NCBI GenBank assembly: GCA_021779695.1
Contig: JAJYAE010000180.1
Location: 1 to 8,986, forward strand
Length of the DNA stretch: 8,986 nucleotides
DNA from: Acidobacteriota bacterium
Lineage (GTDB): Bacteria > Acidobacteriota > Terriglobia > Terriglobales > Acidobacteriaceae
Direction: 5' to 3'
The notes under the pieces are model-generated. The model was not told the DNA's origin, made no database searches, and worked only from the letters and a program-made list of their open reading frames with translations. The position numbers and the translations under genes were made by a program. Numbering within the stretch: position 1 is the stretch's first letter; every line of letters starts with the position of its first letter. Shown piece after piece: positions 1-5,738 of the stretch.

Positions 1-728
1 ATGCGGCGATCACCGGAGCGTCCGTTCACATTGCGCACATCAACAGCATGGCCAACAAAGAGACGCCGATCGCTTTGCAAATGATCGAAGGCGCGCACGC
101 GCACGGCATCGACATCACCACCGAAGCCTATCCCTACACGGCGGGCGAAACCCGGATTGATTCCGGAGTGTTTGACGCCGGCTGGCAGCGCCAACTGGAC
201 ATCACTTACTCCGACCTGATGTGGGTGAACACGGGCGAGCGCCTGACGGAAGAGTCCTTCAACCGGTACCGCAAGCAGGGTGGCTTCGTGATTCTGTTCA
301 CCAATACGGAGGCGATGGTCCGGGAAGCGATGGCCGACCCAGCCGTGATGATCGCAAGCGACGGTATCATTCAGGACCACAAGGGGCATCCGCGCGCTTC
401 CGGGACCTATGCCCGCCTGCTGGGAGTCTATGTGCGGGAGCAGAAGGTGCTCACACTGATGGAGGCAATTCGGCGCTCGTCACTGGCGCCCGCGCAACGC
501 CTTGAAGACGCAAGCCCGCAGATGAAAAACAAGGGCCGTCTCCGGGTGGGAGCGGACGCCGACATTGATATGTTCGACCCCGCCAAGGTCATCGACAGGT
601 CAACGTACCAGCAGCCTGCGCGCTACTCCTACGGTTTTCGCTATGTTCTTGTGGGCGGAATCCCTGTTGTGTGGAATGGCAAACTCGAGGAGAGCATCCT
701 GCCCGGACAGGGAGTTCTTGCTCGTTGA
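1..728 (+). CDS. D-aminoacylase / N-acyl-D-amino-acid deacylase family amidohydrolase, C-terminal part
   Basis: The 5' end lies outside the window. The frame is open from base 3 and reads AAITGASVHIAHINS before the first internal Met at 48, so that Met is not the start. About 241 codons remain of a family that usually has 480-550. Visible family marks are HIAH, the usual site of metal-ligand histidines; EAYPYTAG; the catalytic-Asp region IASDG (SDG at residues 104-106 counted from Met 48) followed by HPRASGTYARLLG, a typical D-aminoacylase signature; and the C-terminal amidohydrolase sheet GADADIDMFDP ... VLVGGIPVVWNGK. Such enzymes are metal-dependent TIM-barrel hydrolases that remove the N-acyl group from D-amino acids or related dipeptides. 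The exact substrate cannot be read from this fragment. No downstream partner gene is on the same strand within 440 bp. Confidence 0.87.
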   Translation, partial: AAITGASVHIAHINSMANKETPIALQMIEGAHAHGIDITTEAYPYTAGETRIDSGVFDAGWQRQLDITYSDLMWVNTGERLTEESFNRYRKQGGFVILFTNTEAMVREAMADPAVMIASDGIIQDHKGHPRASGTYARLLGVYVREQKVLTLMEAIRRSSLAPAQRLEDASPQMKNKGRLRVGADADIDMFDPAKVIDRSTYQQPARYSYGFRYVLVGGIPVVWNGKLEESILPGQGVLAR

Positions 729-780
729 TCCGGGCCAATGATGCAGGCCAATGACGGGGACAACGGCAGGTGGCCCGATC
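727..780 (+). repeat. Inverted repeat just after the amidohydrolase stop
   Basis: The arms are GATC-C-GGGCCA (727-737) and TGGCCC-GATC (771-780), which pair over 10 bp with one bulged C around a 33-nt loop. The loop also contains the second copy of a 9-bp direct repeat, GGCCAATGA, at 733-741 and 746-754. No T-run follows, so it is at best a 3'-end stem and not a clear intrinsic terminator. The rest of the gap, 781-994, holds nothing else I can support. Confidence 0.3.
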
Positions 781-994
781 GCGGCATTCGGCGGCAGCAG
801 CGGATTGGCGAGAGGCCAGTCCCGTCCTTGTTTTCTTGCGATGAGCGGGCGATATGGGGCGGGTAGGCGGCTTTCGACGCGCGGCTTGCCAGCGGCAACA
901 CGATCAGTCTCCGAAAAAGACAGATCCGGATCGGAGCTGGCGACGGGAGCAGACGGACTGGAGTGAAAATGCGCGGAAATTGCGCGGGGAGAGA

Positions 995-1070
995 TGGAGC
1001 CGACGATCGGACTTGAACCGATGACCTGCTGATTACGAATCAGCTGCTCTACCAACTGAGCTACGTCGGC
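995..1070 (-). tRNA. tRNA-Thr (anticodon CGT), CCA encoded
   Basis: Read on the minus strand, the 76-nt cloverleaf is complete. The acceptor stem is GCCGACG/CGTCGGC with discriminator T and encoded CCA (995-997). The D arm is GCTC...GAGC with the GTTGGTAG loop. The anticodon arm is GCTGA/TCAGC with loop TTCGTAA, placing anticodon CGT at 1035-1037. The T arm is ATCGG/CCGAT with loop TTCAAGT. Anticodon CGU reads ACG threonine codons. A promoter sits immediately upstream (1084-1112). Downstream, a weak GCGC/GCGC hairpin followed by ATTTTC (about 966-986) may end the transcript. Confidence 0.96.
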
Positions 1071-1083
1071 GGCTTCCTTCCCG

Positions 1084-1112
1084 ATTGTATCGTTCAGTGC
1101 GCTTTGGGTAAA
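1084..1112 (-). promoter_or_regulatory. Promoter of the tRNA-Thr gene
   Basis: On the minus strand, TTTACC (1107-1112) and TACAAT (1084-1089) are separated by 17 bp. Transcription would start near 1077, about 7 nt ahead of the mature tRNA 5' end, as expected for a stand-alone tRNA gene. Matches to the sigma70 consensus are 4/6 and 5/6. Confidence 0.6.
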
Positions 1113-1170
1113 GTTGAGCGGTGGCGCCCGGAGCGATGCACCCGGCGTGCGCGGAGATGAGGCGAGAGTC

Positions 1171-1416
1171 ATGGATCAGACCATCCAGCTTGCGTTCCGG
1201 ATTGCGATTGTGTGGTCGGCGGGATTTCTGGTGGCGGTGGGCGTGCGCGCTCTGCTGCCGGACCAGGCCGGAATCACACTGGGCACGGCAGAGGGCAGCC
1301 TGTTTCTTTCCTACAGCAAGATTGGCTTCTGGACATGCCTGCTGGCGGCGCTGACGGTGACGGGACTGGTGGTGTTCCGGGCGATGGTGGCGGATATGGG
1401 GTTTGGGACGCGCTGA
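1171..1416 (+). CDS. Small two-helix membrane protein of unknown function
   Basis: An 81-residue protein starting at the ATG in MDQTIQLAFRIAIVW. The longer reading from 1114 would run into the tRNA promoter and has no ribosome site, whereas GAGATGAGG lies 6-14 bases before 1171. Residues about 7-28 and 47-70 form two hydrophobic helices joined by a short loop (PDQAGITLGTAEGSLFLSYSK); the C-terminus is short and basic (MGFGTR). Strong G/C bias at third codon positions matches the neighbouring real genes. No domain is recognised. It is divergent from the tRNA, and the candidate small RNA 3' of it is transcribed towards it. Confidence 0.65.
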   Translation: MDQTIQLAFRIAIVWSAGFLVAVGVRALLPDQAGITLGTAEGSLFLSYSKIGFWTCLLAALTVTGLVVFRAMVADMGFGTR

Positions 1417-1442
1417 GGCGGAGCCGAGTGGGCACCTTGAGG

Positions 1443-1479
1443 CAAAAACGGAAAGAGCCGCCCGGCAACAGGGCAGCTC
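1443..1479 (-). terminator. Intrinsic terminator, minus strand
   Basis: On the minus strand a 9-bp stem, GAGCTGCCC / GGGCGGCTC (1479-1471 and 1463-1455, one G-U pair), with a 7-nt loop is followed directly by TTTCCGTTTTTG. The T-tract is present only on the minus side. The preceding minus-strand gene ends 300 bp away, but a strong promoter lies only 80 bp upstream, so it most simply ends that short transcript. Confidence 0.65.
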
Positions 1480-1529
1480 CTTCCTCAGGGAGAATAGTTC
1501 CAACGGAGGCAAAACCATCAGAACTTTCT
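1444..1529 (-). ncRNA. Candidate stand-alone small RNA of about 86 nt
   Basis: A near-consensus promoter at 1536-1564 and an intrinsic terminator at 1443-1479 face the same way with no credible coding sequence between them. The predicted transcript starts near 1529 and ends near 1444. It contains a small 5' hairpin (AGAA/TTCT), a C-rich CCTCC stretch (1505-1509) that could pair with Shine-Dalgarno sequences, a possible CTCC/GGAG hairpin, and the terminator stem. The next minus-strand feature downstream is the tRNA, so this is not a leader or riboswitch for a gene. No known RNA family is recognised. Boundaries are inferred. Confidence 0.5.
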
Positions 1530-1535
1530 GGCTGC

Positions 1536-1564
1536 ATACTAGGGTTCGTGGGGCGGAGTGTCAA
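1536..1564 (-). promoter_or_regulatory. Strong sigma70-type promoter (minus strand)
   Basis: On the minus strand there is a perfect TTGACA (1559-1564), a 17-bp spacer and TAGTAT (1536-1541, 4/6). The -35 side is preceded by an A/T-rich stretch at about 1565-1605 that could act as an UP element. This is the best consensus promoter in the window, and it faces no protein gene. Confidence 0.65.
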
Positions 1565-1740
1565 GAATAAATCTGGGAAGAAATAAAACTAATTTTATGA
1601 ATGAGTTAGGAGGGCAGGCATGCGGATGTTGCGGTGCAAAGGTTCGCCGTCTGTTCGCCCGCAAAGTTCCTGATTTTTTAGAGAATTGAGGGAGTTTCTT
1701 CGGGTTTCTGGCTTGTTTTCCACAGCTTAGAGAGCCAGGG

Positions 1741-1791
1741 TAACGCCTGAGATGCGCCGGCAGCATGCTGCCGGCGGGGGCGTTATTTTTT
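1741..1791 (+). terminator. Long hairpin with 22-bp perfect palindrome; plus-strand terminator-like
   Basis: The outer arms TAACGCC (1741-1747) and GGCGTTA (1779-1785) enclose a 22-bp perfect palindrome at 1755-1776 centred on GCATGC. On the plus strand the structure runs into TTTTTTG (1786-1792), fitting an intrinsic terminator for transcripts coming from the left, such as that of the small membrane protein. For the minus-strand gene ending at 1783 it forms a 3' hairpin without a T-run. The T-run overlaps that gene's last Lys-Lys-stop codons. Otherwise 1565-1740 is an A/T-rich gap without a supported gene. Confidence 0.5.
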
Positions 1792-2955
1792 GAGGTCGAG
1801 CCGGATGAACTCAATATCCGAGACGGAGGAGACGGGTCTTCCGCGGGCGATGCGGTAGAGAGCGCGGCCGCCGCCAAGGAAGAAACCGAGGAGGATGGCG
1901 GCGAAGGAGCCGATGAGGACAAGGCTGGCGATGCCGAGGAGAAGGCGGCCGGTTTTCTGGACTTCGGACTCGGCGGGGAGCGGGATGGCGGTGAGCTGGT
2001 CCTGATAATTGACGAGCTCGATGAGGCGGTGGCTTTCGTCGGGGATGGCGTCTCCGCTGACGAGGGCGACGATGGGACCGCTGCGGCGGACTTCGAGCGA
2101 GGCGGTGTCAGAGTCCTGGAGTGGCTTGGGCCAGGCGGGCTGGGCCTTGCTGCCGGCCTTGATATAGTCGCGGATCTTCTGTTCCTGGGCGGCAGCCATC
2201 TGGGGTGTGGGATAGCTGATGAGGGTGAGAGTGGCAGGCCCGGAGGGTAGCGAGTAGGTGGCGGTGATGGCTTCGGCGTCGAGGTTGAAGCCGATGAGGC
2301 TGGCGGGGAGGACGCCGCCTGCGCCGGTGTATCCGTCGGGACCGAGCGCGTAGTGGGTGGTCTGCTTTTCCAGCGAAGCCTGGGGCAGGTTGAGAAGGAT
2401 GGGCGGGGGGATTGCCTTGTTGCCGCGCGGCGTGGGGAGCTGGTGGGCGAGGGAGCGCATTTCTGCGGCGGACATGGGCGTGATGGTGGAGAAGGTGGCG
2501 TCGACGACGGTATCACCCTGCCAGAAGAGGACGTGATTGTGGTCCGAGGCTGCGCCGAAGCCGATATCGGCGCGGGGGAACCCGTCCTTGCGGTAGAAGG
2601 TGTAGGCGCCGTAGGCTCCGCTCTCGTCACTGAAGCGGAGTGCGCGGAGGGTGAGGGTGTCGCCGTCGCGCTTGTAGGTGGCGGAGGCGCCGTAGGTGAA
2701 GTCGTATTCCTGGAGGGCGGCGGCGTTGACGGCGTCGGCCTGTGCGGTGGAGGTGAGCGGATTGGCGGAGCCGGTGAGGACCCATCCGGAGAAGACCTCG
2801 GGCAGAAGAGCCTTGGCCTTGGCGGCGGGTGGCACGGGGACGTCGACGGTGACAGCCGGGGCGTGCGATGGGGCGGGTTGAGGGCTCTGTGGCCGGGCTT
2901 GCGCGCGGGCGGCGAGAAGAGCGAGGCAACAGAGCAGGGTGGCGGACTTCCGCAT
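1783..2955 (-). CDS. Secreted, membrane-anchored protein resembling DUF6599
   Basis: A 390-residue protein. The N-terminus MRKSATLLCCLALLAARAQA is a signal peptide, followed by a Pro/Ala-rich linker to about residue 45. The conserved start of the domain is LLPEVFSGWVLTG, which resembles acidobacterial DUF6599 proteins (family name from memory). A mainly beta ectodomain runs to about residue 330, then one transmembrane helix (about 337-360, LLLGIASLVLIGSFAAILLG) and a basic cytoplasmic tail ending DLKK. It should face the periplasm, anchored at its C-terminus. The start is the ATG at 2955 with GGGAG 10 bases upstream. It is divergent from the LOG gene with only 73 bp between the starts. Long open frames on the opposite strand here are GC-bias shadows. 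No catalytic motif is seen. Confidence 0.85.
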   Translation of the reverse strand: MRKSATLLCCLALLAARAQARPQSPQPAPSHAPAVTVDVPVPPAAKAKALLPEVFSGWVLTGSANPLTSTAQADAVNAAALQEYDFTYGASATYKRDGDTLTLRALRFSDESGAYGAYTFYRKDGFPRADIGFGAASDHNHVLFWQGDTVVDATFSTITPMSAAEMRSLAHQLPTPRGNKAIPPPILLNLPQASLEKQTTHYALGPDGYTGAGGVLPASLIGFNLDAEAITATYSLPSGPATLTLISYPTPQMAAAQEQKIRDYIKAGSKAQPAWPKPLQDSDTASLEVRRSGPIVALVSGDAIPDESHRLIELVNYQDQLTAIPLPAESEVQKTGRLLLGIASLVLIGSFAAILLGFFLGGGRALYRIARGRPVSSVSDIEFIRLDLKK

Positions 2956-3028
2956 TCAAAAAGACTCCCACCTCAAGGGTACACGCTGGCGGGGAATGCG
3001 TGTGCCGGGGCGCTATGCTGGAGGCACG

Positions 3029-3589
3029 ATGAGCGAAAATGTGGGACGTATCCGTCGTGTGGCGGTGTATTGTGGCTCGGCGAGCGGCGCGGACCCGGTG
3101 TATCTGCAGGAGGCGCGGGCGCTGGGAGTGGCGATTGCGACTGCGGGGATGGGTCTTGTGTATGGCGGGGCGAGCGTGGGGCTGATGGGCGCAGTGGCCG
3201 ATGCGGCGCTGGCCGGTGGCGCGGAGGTGATTGGCGTGCTGCCGGAGGTGCTGGCGGGCAGCGAGATTGCGCACACGGGATTGACGCGGCTGGAGCAGGT
3301 GCCGACGATGCACGCGCGCAAGGCGCGGATGGTGAAGCTGGCCGATGCGTTTCTGATCTTGCCGGGAGGCTACGGAACGCTGGACGAGCTGATGGAAATT
3401 GTGACGTGGGCGCAGTTGAAGATTCACGCCAAGCCGTGCGTGCTGATTAATACGGCGGGGTATTGGAACGGGCTGCTCGATTTTCTGGATACGGCGGTGC
3501 TGGAAGGCTTTCTGAAGGCGAAGAACCGGGCGCTGCTGCGCGTGGCAGGGAGTGCGGCGGAGGCGGTGGCAATGCTGGAGGAGATGTGA
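3029..3589 (+). CDS. LOG-family protein (nucleoside 5'-monophosphate phosphoribohydrolase, TIGR00730 type)
   Basis: A 186-residue protein of normal family length. Order of motifs: Rossmann start VAVYCGSASG (11-20), YGGASVGLMG (45-54), the MHARKARM motif (94-101) and the signature PGGYGTLDE (112-120), whose Glu and Arg/Lys residues act in catalysis in LOG enzymes. Family members hydrolyse the N-glycosidic bond of AMP-like nucleotides; in plants and some bacteria they release free cytokinins. The bacterial role is often unclear, so the name should stay general. The start at 3029 has GGAGG at 3020-3024; the upstream-extended frame reads back into the divergent gene and is rejected. The last ~108 bp occur a second time at 4974-5081. 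Confidence 0.93.
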   Translation: MSENVGRIRRVAVYCGSASGADPVYLQEARALGVAIATAGMGLVYGGASVGLMGAVADAALAGGAEVIGVLPEVLAGSEIAHTGLTRLEQVPTMHARKARMVKLADAFLILPGGYGTLDELMEIVTWAQLKIHAKPCVLINTAGYWNGLLDFLDTAVLEGFLKAKNRALLRVAGSAAEAVAMLEEM

Positions 3590-3594
3590 GGGCG
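3487..3594 (+). repeat. Direct repeat, left copy (3' end of the LOG gene)
   Basis: This copy covers the last 34 codons or so of the LOG gene, its stop and 5 bases beyond. It matches 4974-5081 at 106 of 108 positions, an offset of 1,487 bp. Both differences are synonymous (GAA/GAG, CTG/TTG). Similarity decays immediately outside on both sides. Confidence 0.95.
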
Positions 3595-3644
3595 TTGGGG
3601 ATGGGGCGGTTTCGGGTTAGACGACCAACCGCTAGCGTGCCGGA

Positions 3645-4109
3645 TCAGGCGGAAGTCCACCTTTGCGAAGCCGCAGCTTTGCGGCTCTTCGAGTACACAA
3701 TCAGACCGATGACTACACAAATCCCCATAATTAGAAATGATTGCATTCCCCTCTGCCTTCTGCTGGCAGACCCAAAGTCTTCTAGCGAGTTTGTCGCAGG
3801 ATCGTTGCGATCAAAGTAGACCCGCACTAATTGTCCAATGTATGCGGCTTTCGTTGGTGACGACCATTTGCCGCTGTATTGTGTCCCTCGAATTTGGAAC
3901 GTGTAGGTACATTGGTTGTGATTGGATGGCTCATATCCTGTCACGACACCTGTAGTCGATTGCTGACGTTGGGCTAGAGCGTGGTATTCGTGCGCATTGA
4001 ATGAGACAAAAACTAAGCCAAAAACGAATGGAGCTGTAATGAACAGCGCGTTCCAGGATTTCCAATCGTCATTCGATCGCGGAGAAATCAACCATCTAAA
4101 GAAATTCAC
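3645..4109 (-). CDS. DUF3592-like membrane protein
   Basis: A 154-residue protein with a GTG start. Helix one is about residues 20-38 (NALFITAPFVFGLVFVSF). A soluble beta domain, about 52-112, contains TTGVVTGYE ... YTFQIRGTQYSGKW ... GQLVRVYFDRNDPATNSLEDF, which is the DUF3592 pattern. Helix two is about 124-140 (SFLIMGICVVIGLIVYS), before a basic tail. Function is unknown for this family. The gene is clearly less GC-rich than its surroundings and lies inside the repeat-bounded segment, which points to recent acquisition. There is no Shine-Dalgarno sequence; a promoter 6 bases upstream suggests a leaderless transcript. Its C-terminal codons overlap a 7-bp hairpin (AGCCGCA / TGCGGCT, 3669-3686). 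Confidence 0.72.
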   Translation of the reverse strand: MNFFRWLISPRSNDDWKSWNALFITAPFVFGLVFVSFNAHEYHALAQRQQSTTGVVTGYEPSNHNQCTYTFQIRGTQYSGKWSSPTKAAYIGQLVRVYFDRNDPATNSLEDFGSASRRQRGMQSFLIMGICVVIGLIVYSKSRKAAASQRWTSA

Positions 4110-4115
4110 GAGTCA

Positions 4116-4144
4116 ATTATGACCCTTGGCCTCAGAGCTTTGAA
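4116..4144 (-). promoter_or_regulatory. Promoter of the DUF3592-like gene, leaderless type
   Basis: On the minus strand TTCAAA (4139-4144, 4/6), a 17-bp spacer and CATAAT (4116-4121, 5/6) are followed by only six bases, TGACTC, before the GTG start. Transcription would begin at or next to the start codon. Confidence 0.5.
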
Positions 4145-4309
4145 AGGCACATCCTCGTTCTCCGTCCGAATCACCAGCTATCCGGAGATCGACGGCGTTT
4201 GGGTCTAGCTTGAGGCAGTGGAGCGAATGCGGACGACACAATTGAGCCATGCTTGGGGTGTCCGCCGATACCTGTTTGATCGTCTGCCGGTGTTTGCTCA
4301 TCTCCGATG

Positions 4310-4327
4310 TTCTAATATTTGTTAGAA
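4310..4327. promoter_or_regulatory. Inverted repeat: probable operator of the toxin-antitoxin operon
   Basis: TTCTAA (4310-4315), six bases, TTAGAA (4322-4327): perfect 6-bp arms, centred about 30 bp before the antitoxin start. A/T-rich sequence of -10 type lies within the repeat, so binding there would block transcription. Swapped-hairpin AbrB-type antitoxins usually repress their own operon. A clear -35 box could not be placed. The rest of 4145-4309 shows no gene I can support. Confidence 0.5.
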
Positions 4328-4348
4328 TCTGGGCAGGGAGGGTCTGTC

Positions 4349-4573
4349 ATGCTGAAGCTCAAGCTCACGACGATTGGAAGCTCTGTCGGGGTGATTCTGC
4401 CCAAAGAGGCCCTGGCCCGGCTGAAGGTCGACAAGGGCGACTCCATCTTTCTGACGGAAGAGAAGGATGGGTTCCGGCTAACGCCGTTCGATCCAGCGTT
4501 TGAGAATGCGATGCAGTCGGCGCGCAAGGTGATGAAGAAGCGCCGGAACGCATTGCGCGAGCTCGCAAAGTGA
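4349..4573 (+). CDS. AbrB/MazE-type antitoxin, Doc partner (TIGR02609 type)
   Basis: A 74-residue protein. The N-terminal half is a SpoVT/AbrB DNA-binding fold: KLKLTTIGSSVGVILPKEAL (about 3-22), then LKVDKGDSIFLTEEKDGFRLTPFDP (25-49). The C-terminal part (FENAMQSARKVMKKRRNALRELAK) is a basic amphipathic helix of the kind that holds the toxin. The family is the 'addiction module antidote' found next to Doc toxins. The start at 4349 is fixed by AGGGAGGG at about 4336-4342; a longer frame from 4319 would overlap the operator. The stop overlaps the toxin start. It should neutralise Doc and repress the operon through the inverted repeat upstream. Confidence 0.88.
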   Translation: MLKLKLTTIGSSVGVILPKEALARLKVDKGDSIFLTEEKDGFRLTPFDPAFENAMQSARKVMKKRRNALRELAK

Positions 4574-4956
4574 GAGCCCGCCGATGGGTATGGGTTCCGG
4601 TGGAGGTGGTCCTTGCCATTCACGACGAACAGATTGCAGAGCACGGCGGCATCGGCGGCGTCCGCGATGTGGCAGTGGTGGAATCTGCGCTGGCACGGCC
4701 CCGCAACCTCGTAGCCTACGGGAAACCCGATGCTGCTGCATTGGCGGCAGCGTATGCATTCGGGATCTGCAGCAATCACGGTTTTCTCGATGGCAATAAA
4801 CGGACGGCCTACGTCGTTGCGGAAACGTTCCTTGATCTGAATGGTTACGCGATGGAGGCTTCGGACGAGGCGGTGGTGCACGCAGTGCTTGCAGTCGCAT
4901 CCGGCGGGATGACGGAAGAACAACTGGAGAAGTGGTTCCGATCCTTTATCCGGTAG
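4570..4956 (+). CDS. doc: Doc-type toxin (Fic/Doc family)
   Basis: A 128-residue protein, the usual Doc length. The GTG start at 4570 overlaps the antitoxin stop (GTGA), implying translational coupling, with the antitoxin made first. Visible signatures are the N-terminal GGIGGVRDVAVVESALARP (26-44) and the active-site motif H70-GFL-D74-GN-K77-R78-TA. The Lys after Asn, where AMPylating Fic enzymes have Gly, is the Doc form. P1 Doc phosphorylates elongation factor Tu and halts translation. The motif is intact, so the toxin looks functional. Twelve bases after its stop the second LOG 3' copy begins. Confidence 0.93.
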   Translation: MRARRWVWVPVEVVLAIHDEQIAEHGGIGGVRDVAVVESALARPRNLVAYGKPDAAALAAAYAFGICSNHGFLDGNKRTAYVVAETFLDLNGYAMEASDEAVVHAVLAVASGGMTEEQLEKWFRSFIR

Positions 4957-4967
4957 CTGGCAGGCTT

Positions 4968-5076
4968 GATTTTGGATACGGCGGTGCTGGAGGGCTTTTT
5001 GAAGGCGAAGAACCGGGCGCTGCTGCGCGTGGCAGGGAGTGCGGCGGAGGCGGTGGCAATGCTGGAGGAGATGTGA
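4968..5076 (+). pseudogene. 3' remnant of the LOG gene
   Basis: The frame reads LDTAVLEGFLKAKNRALLRV, then the same last 13 residues and stop as the intact LOG protein, about residues 153-186. There is no start codon with a ribosome site and no upstream part of the gene. At the left edge, GATTTT-GG replaces GATTTTCTGG of the intact gene, so two bases are lost at the joint. It is either the original tail displaced by the accessory segment or the tail brought in by it. Confidence 0.85.
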
Positions 5077-5081
5077 GGGCG
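4974..5081 (+). repeat. Direct repeat, right copy (LOG 3' end)
   Basis: Partner of 3487-3594: 106/108 identical and in the same orientation. Together the copies bound the segment carrying the DUF3592-like gene and the toxin-antitoxin pair. Confidence 0.95.
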
Positions 5082-5087
5082 GCGGGG

Positions 5088-5115
5088 TTTGGAAAGGCAT
5101 TGGCTGGACTATAAT
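5088..5115 (+). promoter_or_regulatory. Promoter of ssb
   Basis: A perfect TATAAT at 5110-5115 is preceded 16 bp upstream by TTTGGA (5088-5093); TTGGAA one base later would be spaced by 15. The start would be near 5122, giving a leader of about 80 nt. The leader contains a hairpin, GCTTCC (5119-5124) / GGAAGC (5145-5150). The promoter begins only 7 bp after the right LOG repeat, so ssb transcription is independent of the accessory segment. Confidence 0.55.
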
Positions 5116-5202
5116 CAAGCTTCCGAAAGCAGCGGGTTGCGCTGGGAAGCGAGCCGTGAGGCAATGGAAACCTGACCAATTGAAGGATGGGAGAGCGCGA
5201 GC

Positions 5203-5673
5203 ATGGCGAAGTCAGTGAATAAGGTATTTCTGCTGGGGAATGTGGGCAAGGACCCGGAGATTCGTTCGACGCCGAGCGGGACGACGGTGGCGCAGTTTAC
5301 GCTGGCGACGAGCGACCGGCAGAAGGACGCGCAGGGTAACTGGCAGGACCGCACGGAGTGGCACAACCTGGTGGCGTTTACGAAGCTGGCGGAGATTGTG
5401 CGCGACTACGTGAAGAAGGGCTCGAAGCTGTATGTGGAGGGCAAGATTCAGACGCGGTCATGGGACGACAAGGAGACGGGCGCGAAGCGGTATCGGACGG
5501 AGATTATTGTGAACGACATTTCGCTGCTGTCAGGACGCGAAGAAGGCGCGGGCGGCTACAGCCGGAGCGCGGGCGCGTCGAGCACGACGGCGAGCTTTGA
5601 CCAGCGGCCTGCGGGCGGACAGGATGAGTACGCGCAGTCGTCGGAGATATCGGACGACGATATTCCGTTCTAG
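5203..5673 (+). CDS. ssb: Single-stranded DNA-binding protein
   Basis: A 156-residue protein. The OB fold occupies residues 1-110 with family motifs VNKVFLLGNVGKDPEIRSTPSG, VAQFTLATSD, RTEWHNLVAF, YVKKGSKLYVEGKIQTRSW and the strand ending VNDISLL. A flexible Gly/Ser/Ala/Gln-rich linker follows (114-148). The acidic tip DDDIPF binds DNA-repair and replication partners. SSB protects single-stranded DNA in replication, recombination and repair. The ATG start at 5203 has AAGGATGGGAG 9-20 bases ahead. It stands alone rather than between rpsF and rpsR, which is where many bacteria keep an ssb copy; a second copy may exist elsewhere. Confidence 0.97.
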   Translation: MAKSVNKVFLLGNVGKDPEIRSTPSGTTVAQFTLATSDRQKDAQGNWQDRTEWHNLVAFTKLAEIVRDYVKKGSKLYVEGKIQTRSWDDKETGAKRYRTEIIVNDISLLSGREEGAGGYSRSAGASSTTASFDQRPAGGQDEYAQSSEISDDDIPF

Positions 5674-5698
5674 TCCGGCAACGAAGACAGTTGTGGCC

Positions 5699-5724
5699 AA
5701 GACCCTCCGATGGCGGAGGGTCTT
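5699..5724 (+). terminator. Terminator between ssb and rsmI (convergent)
   Basis: The 11-bp perfect stem AAGACCCTCCG / CGGAGGGTCTT has the 4-nt loop ATGG. It starts 25 bp after the ssb stop. The bases after it on the plus strand (CGTGTTGTG) are only partly T-rich, and the minus side lacks T's, so it may need help from Rho. It probably serves both converging genes, since rsmI ends at 5739. Confidence 0.75.
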
Positions 5725-5738
5725 CGTGTTGTGCGGGG

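Noticed and set aside
600..1172. Minus-strand frame containing AQLVEQLIRNQQVIGSSPIVGS
   Set aside because: That peptide is the familiar translation of a tRNA gene; the frame runs through tRNA-Thr and over the amidohydrolase end.
1033..1518. Minus-strand 161-codon frame starting just downstream of the strong promoter
   Set aside because: It runs antisense through the small membrane protein and into the tRNA, is Arg/His/Pro-rich, and an intrinsic terminator interrupts it within 80 bases.
1620..1673. 17-codon plus-strand frame with AGGAGGG ahead of its ATG
   Set aside because: Very short, no family resemblance and no convincing promoter; the ribosome-site match alone is not enough.
1539..2630. 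Long minus-strand frame rich in Pro/Ser/Arg, and plus-strand frames at 1765-2250 and 2353-3450
   Set aside because: They overlap the well-supported secreted protein and LOG genes, have low-complexity composition typical of out-of-frame reading of GC-rich genes, and lack ribosome sites.
3669..3686. 7-bp hairpin at the end of the DUF3592-like gene, considered as a terminator
   Set aside because: It lies inside the coding region and no T-run follows on either strand.
4113..4301. 62-codon minus-strand frame in the same frame as the DUF3592-like gene and separated from it by a single TGA
   Set aside because: Its sequence shows no domain or hydrophobic pattern, and a promoter for the DUF3592-like gene lies inside it. 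Stop readthrough or a split gene has no positive support.
3487..5081. Insertion sequence or integrase-bearing element between the LOG repeats
   Set aside because: No transposase, integrase or terminal inverted repeats could be found in either strand; only the duplicated LOG tail is visible.
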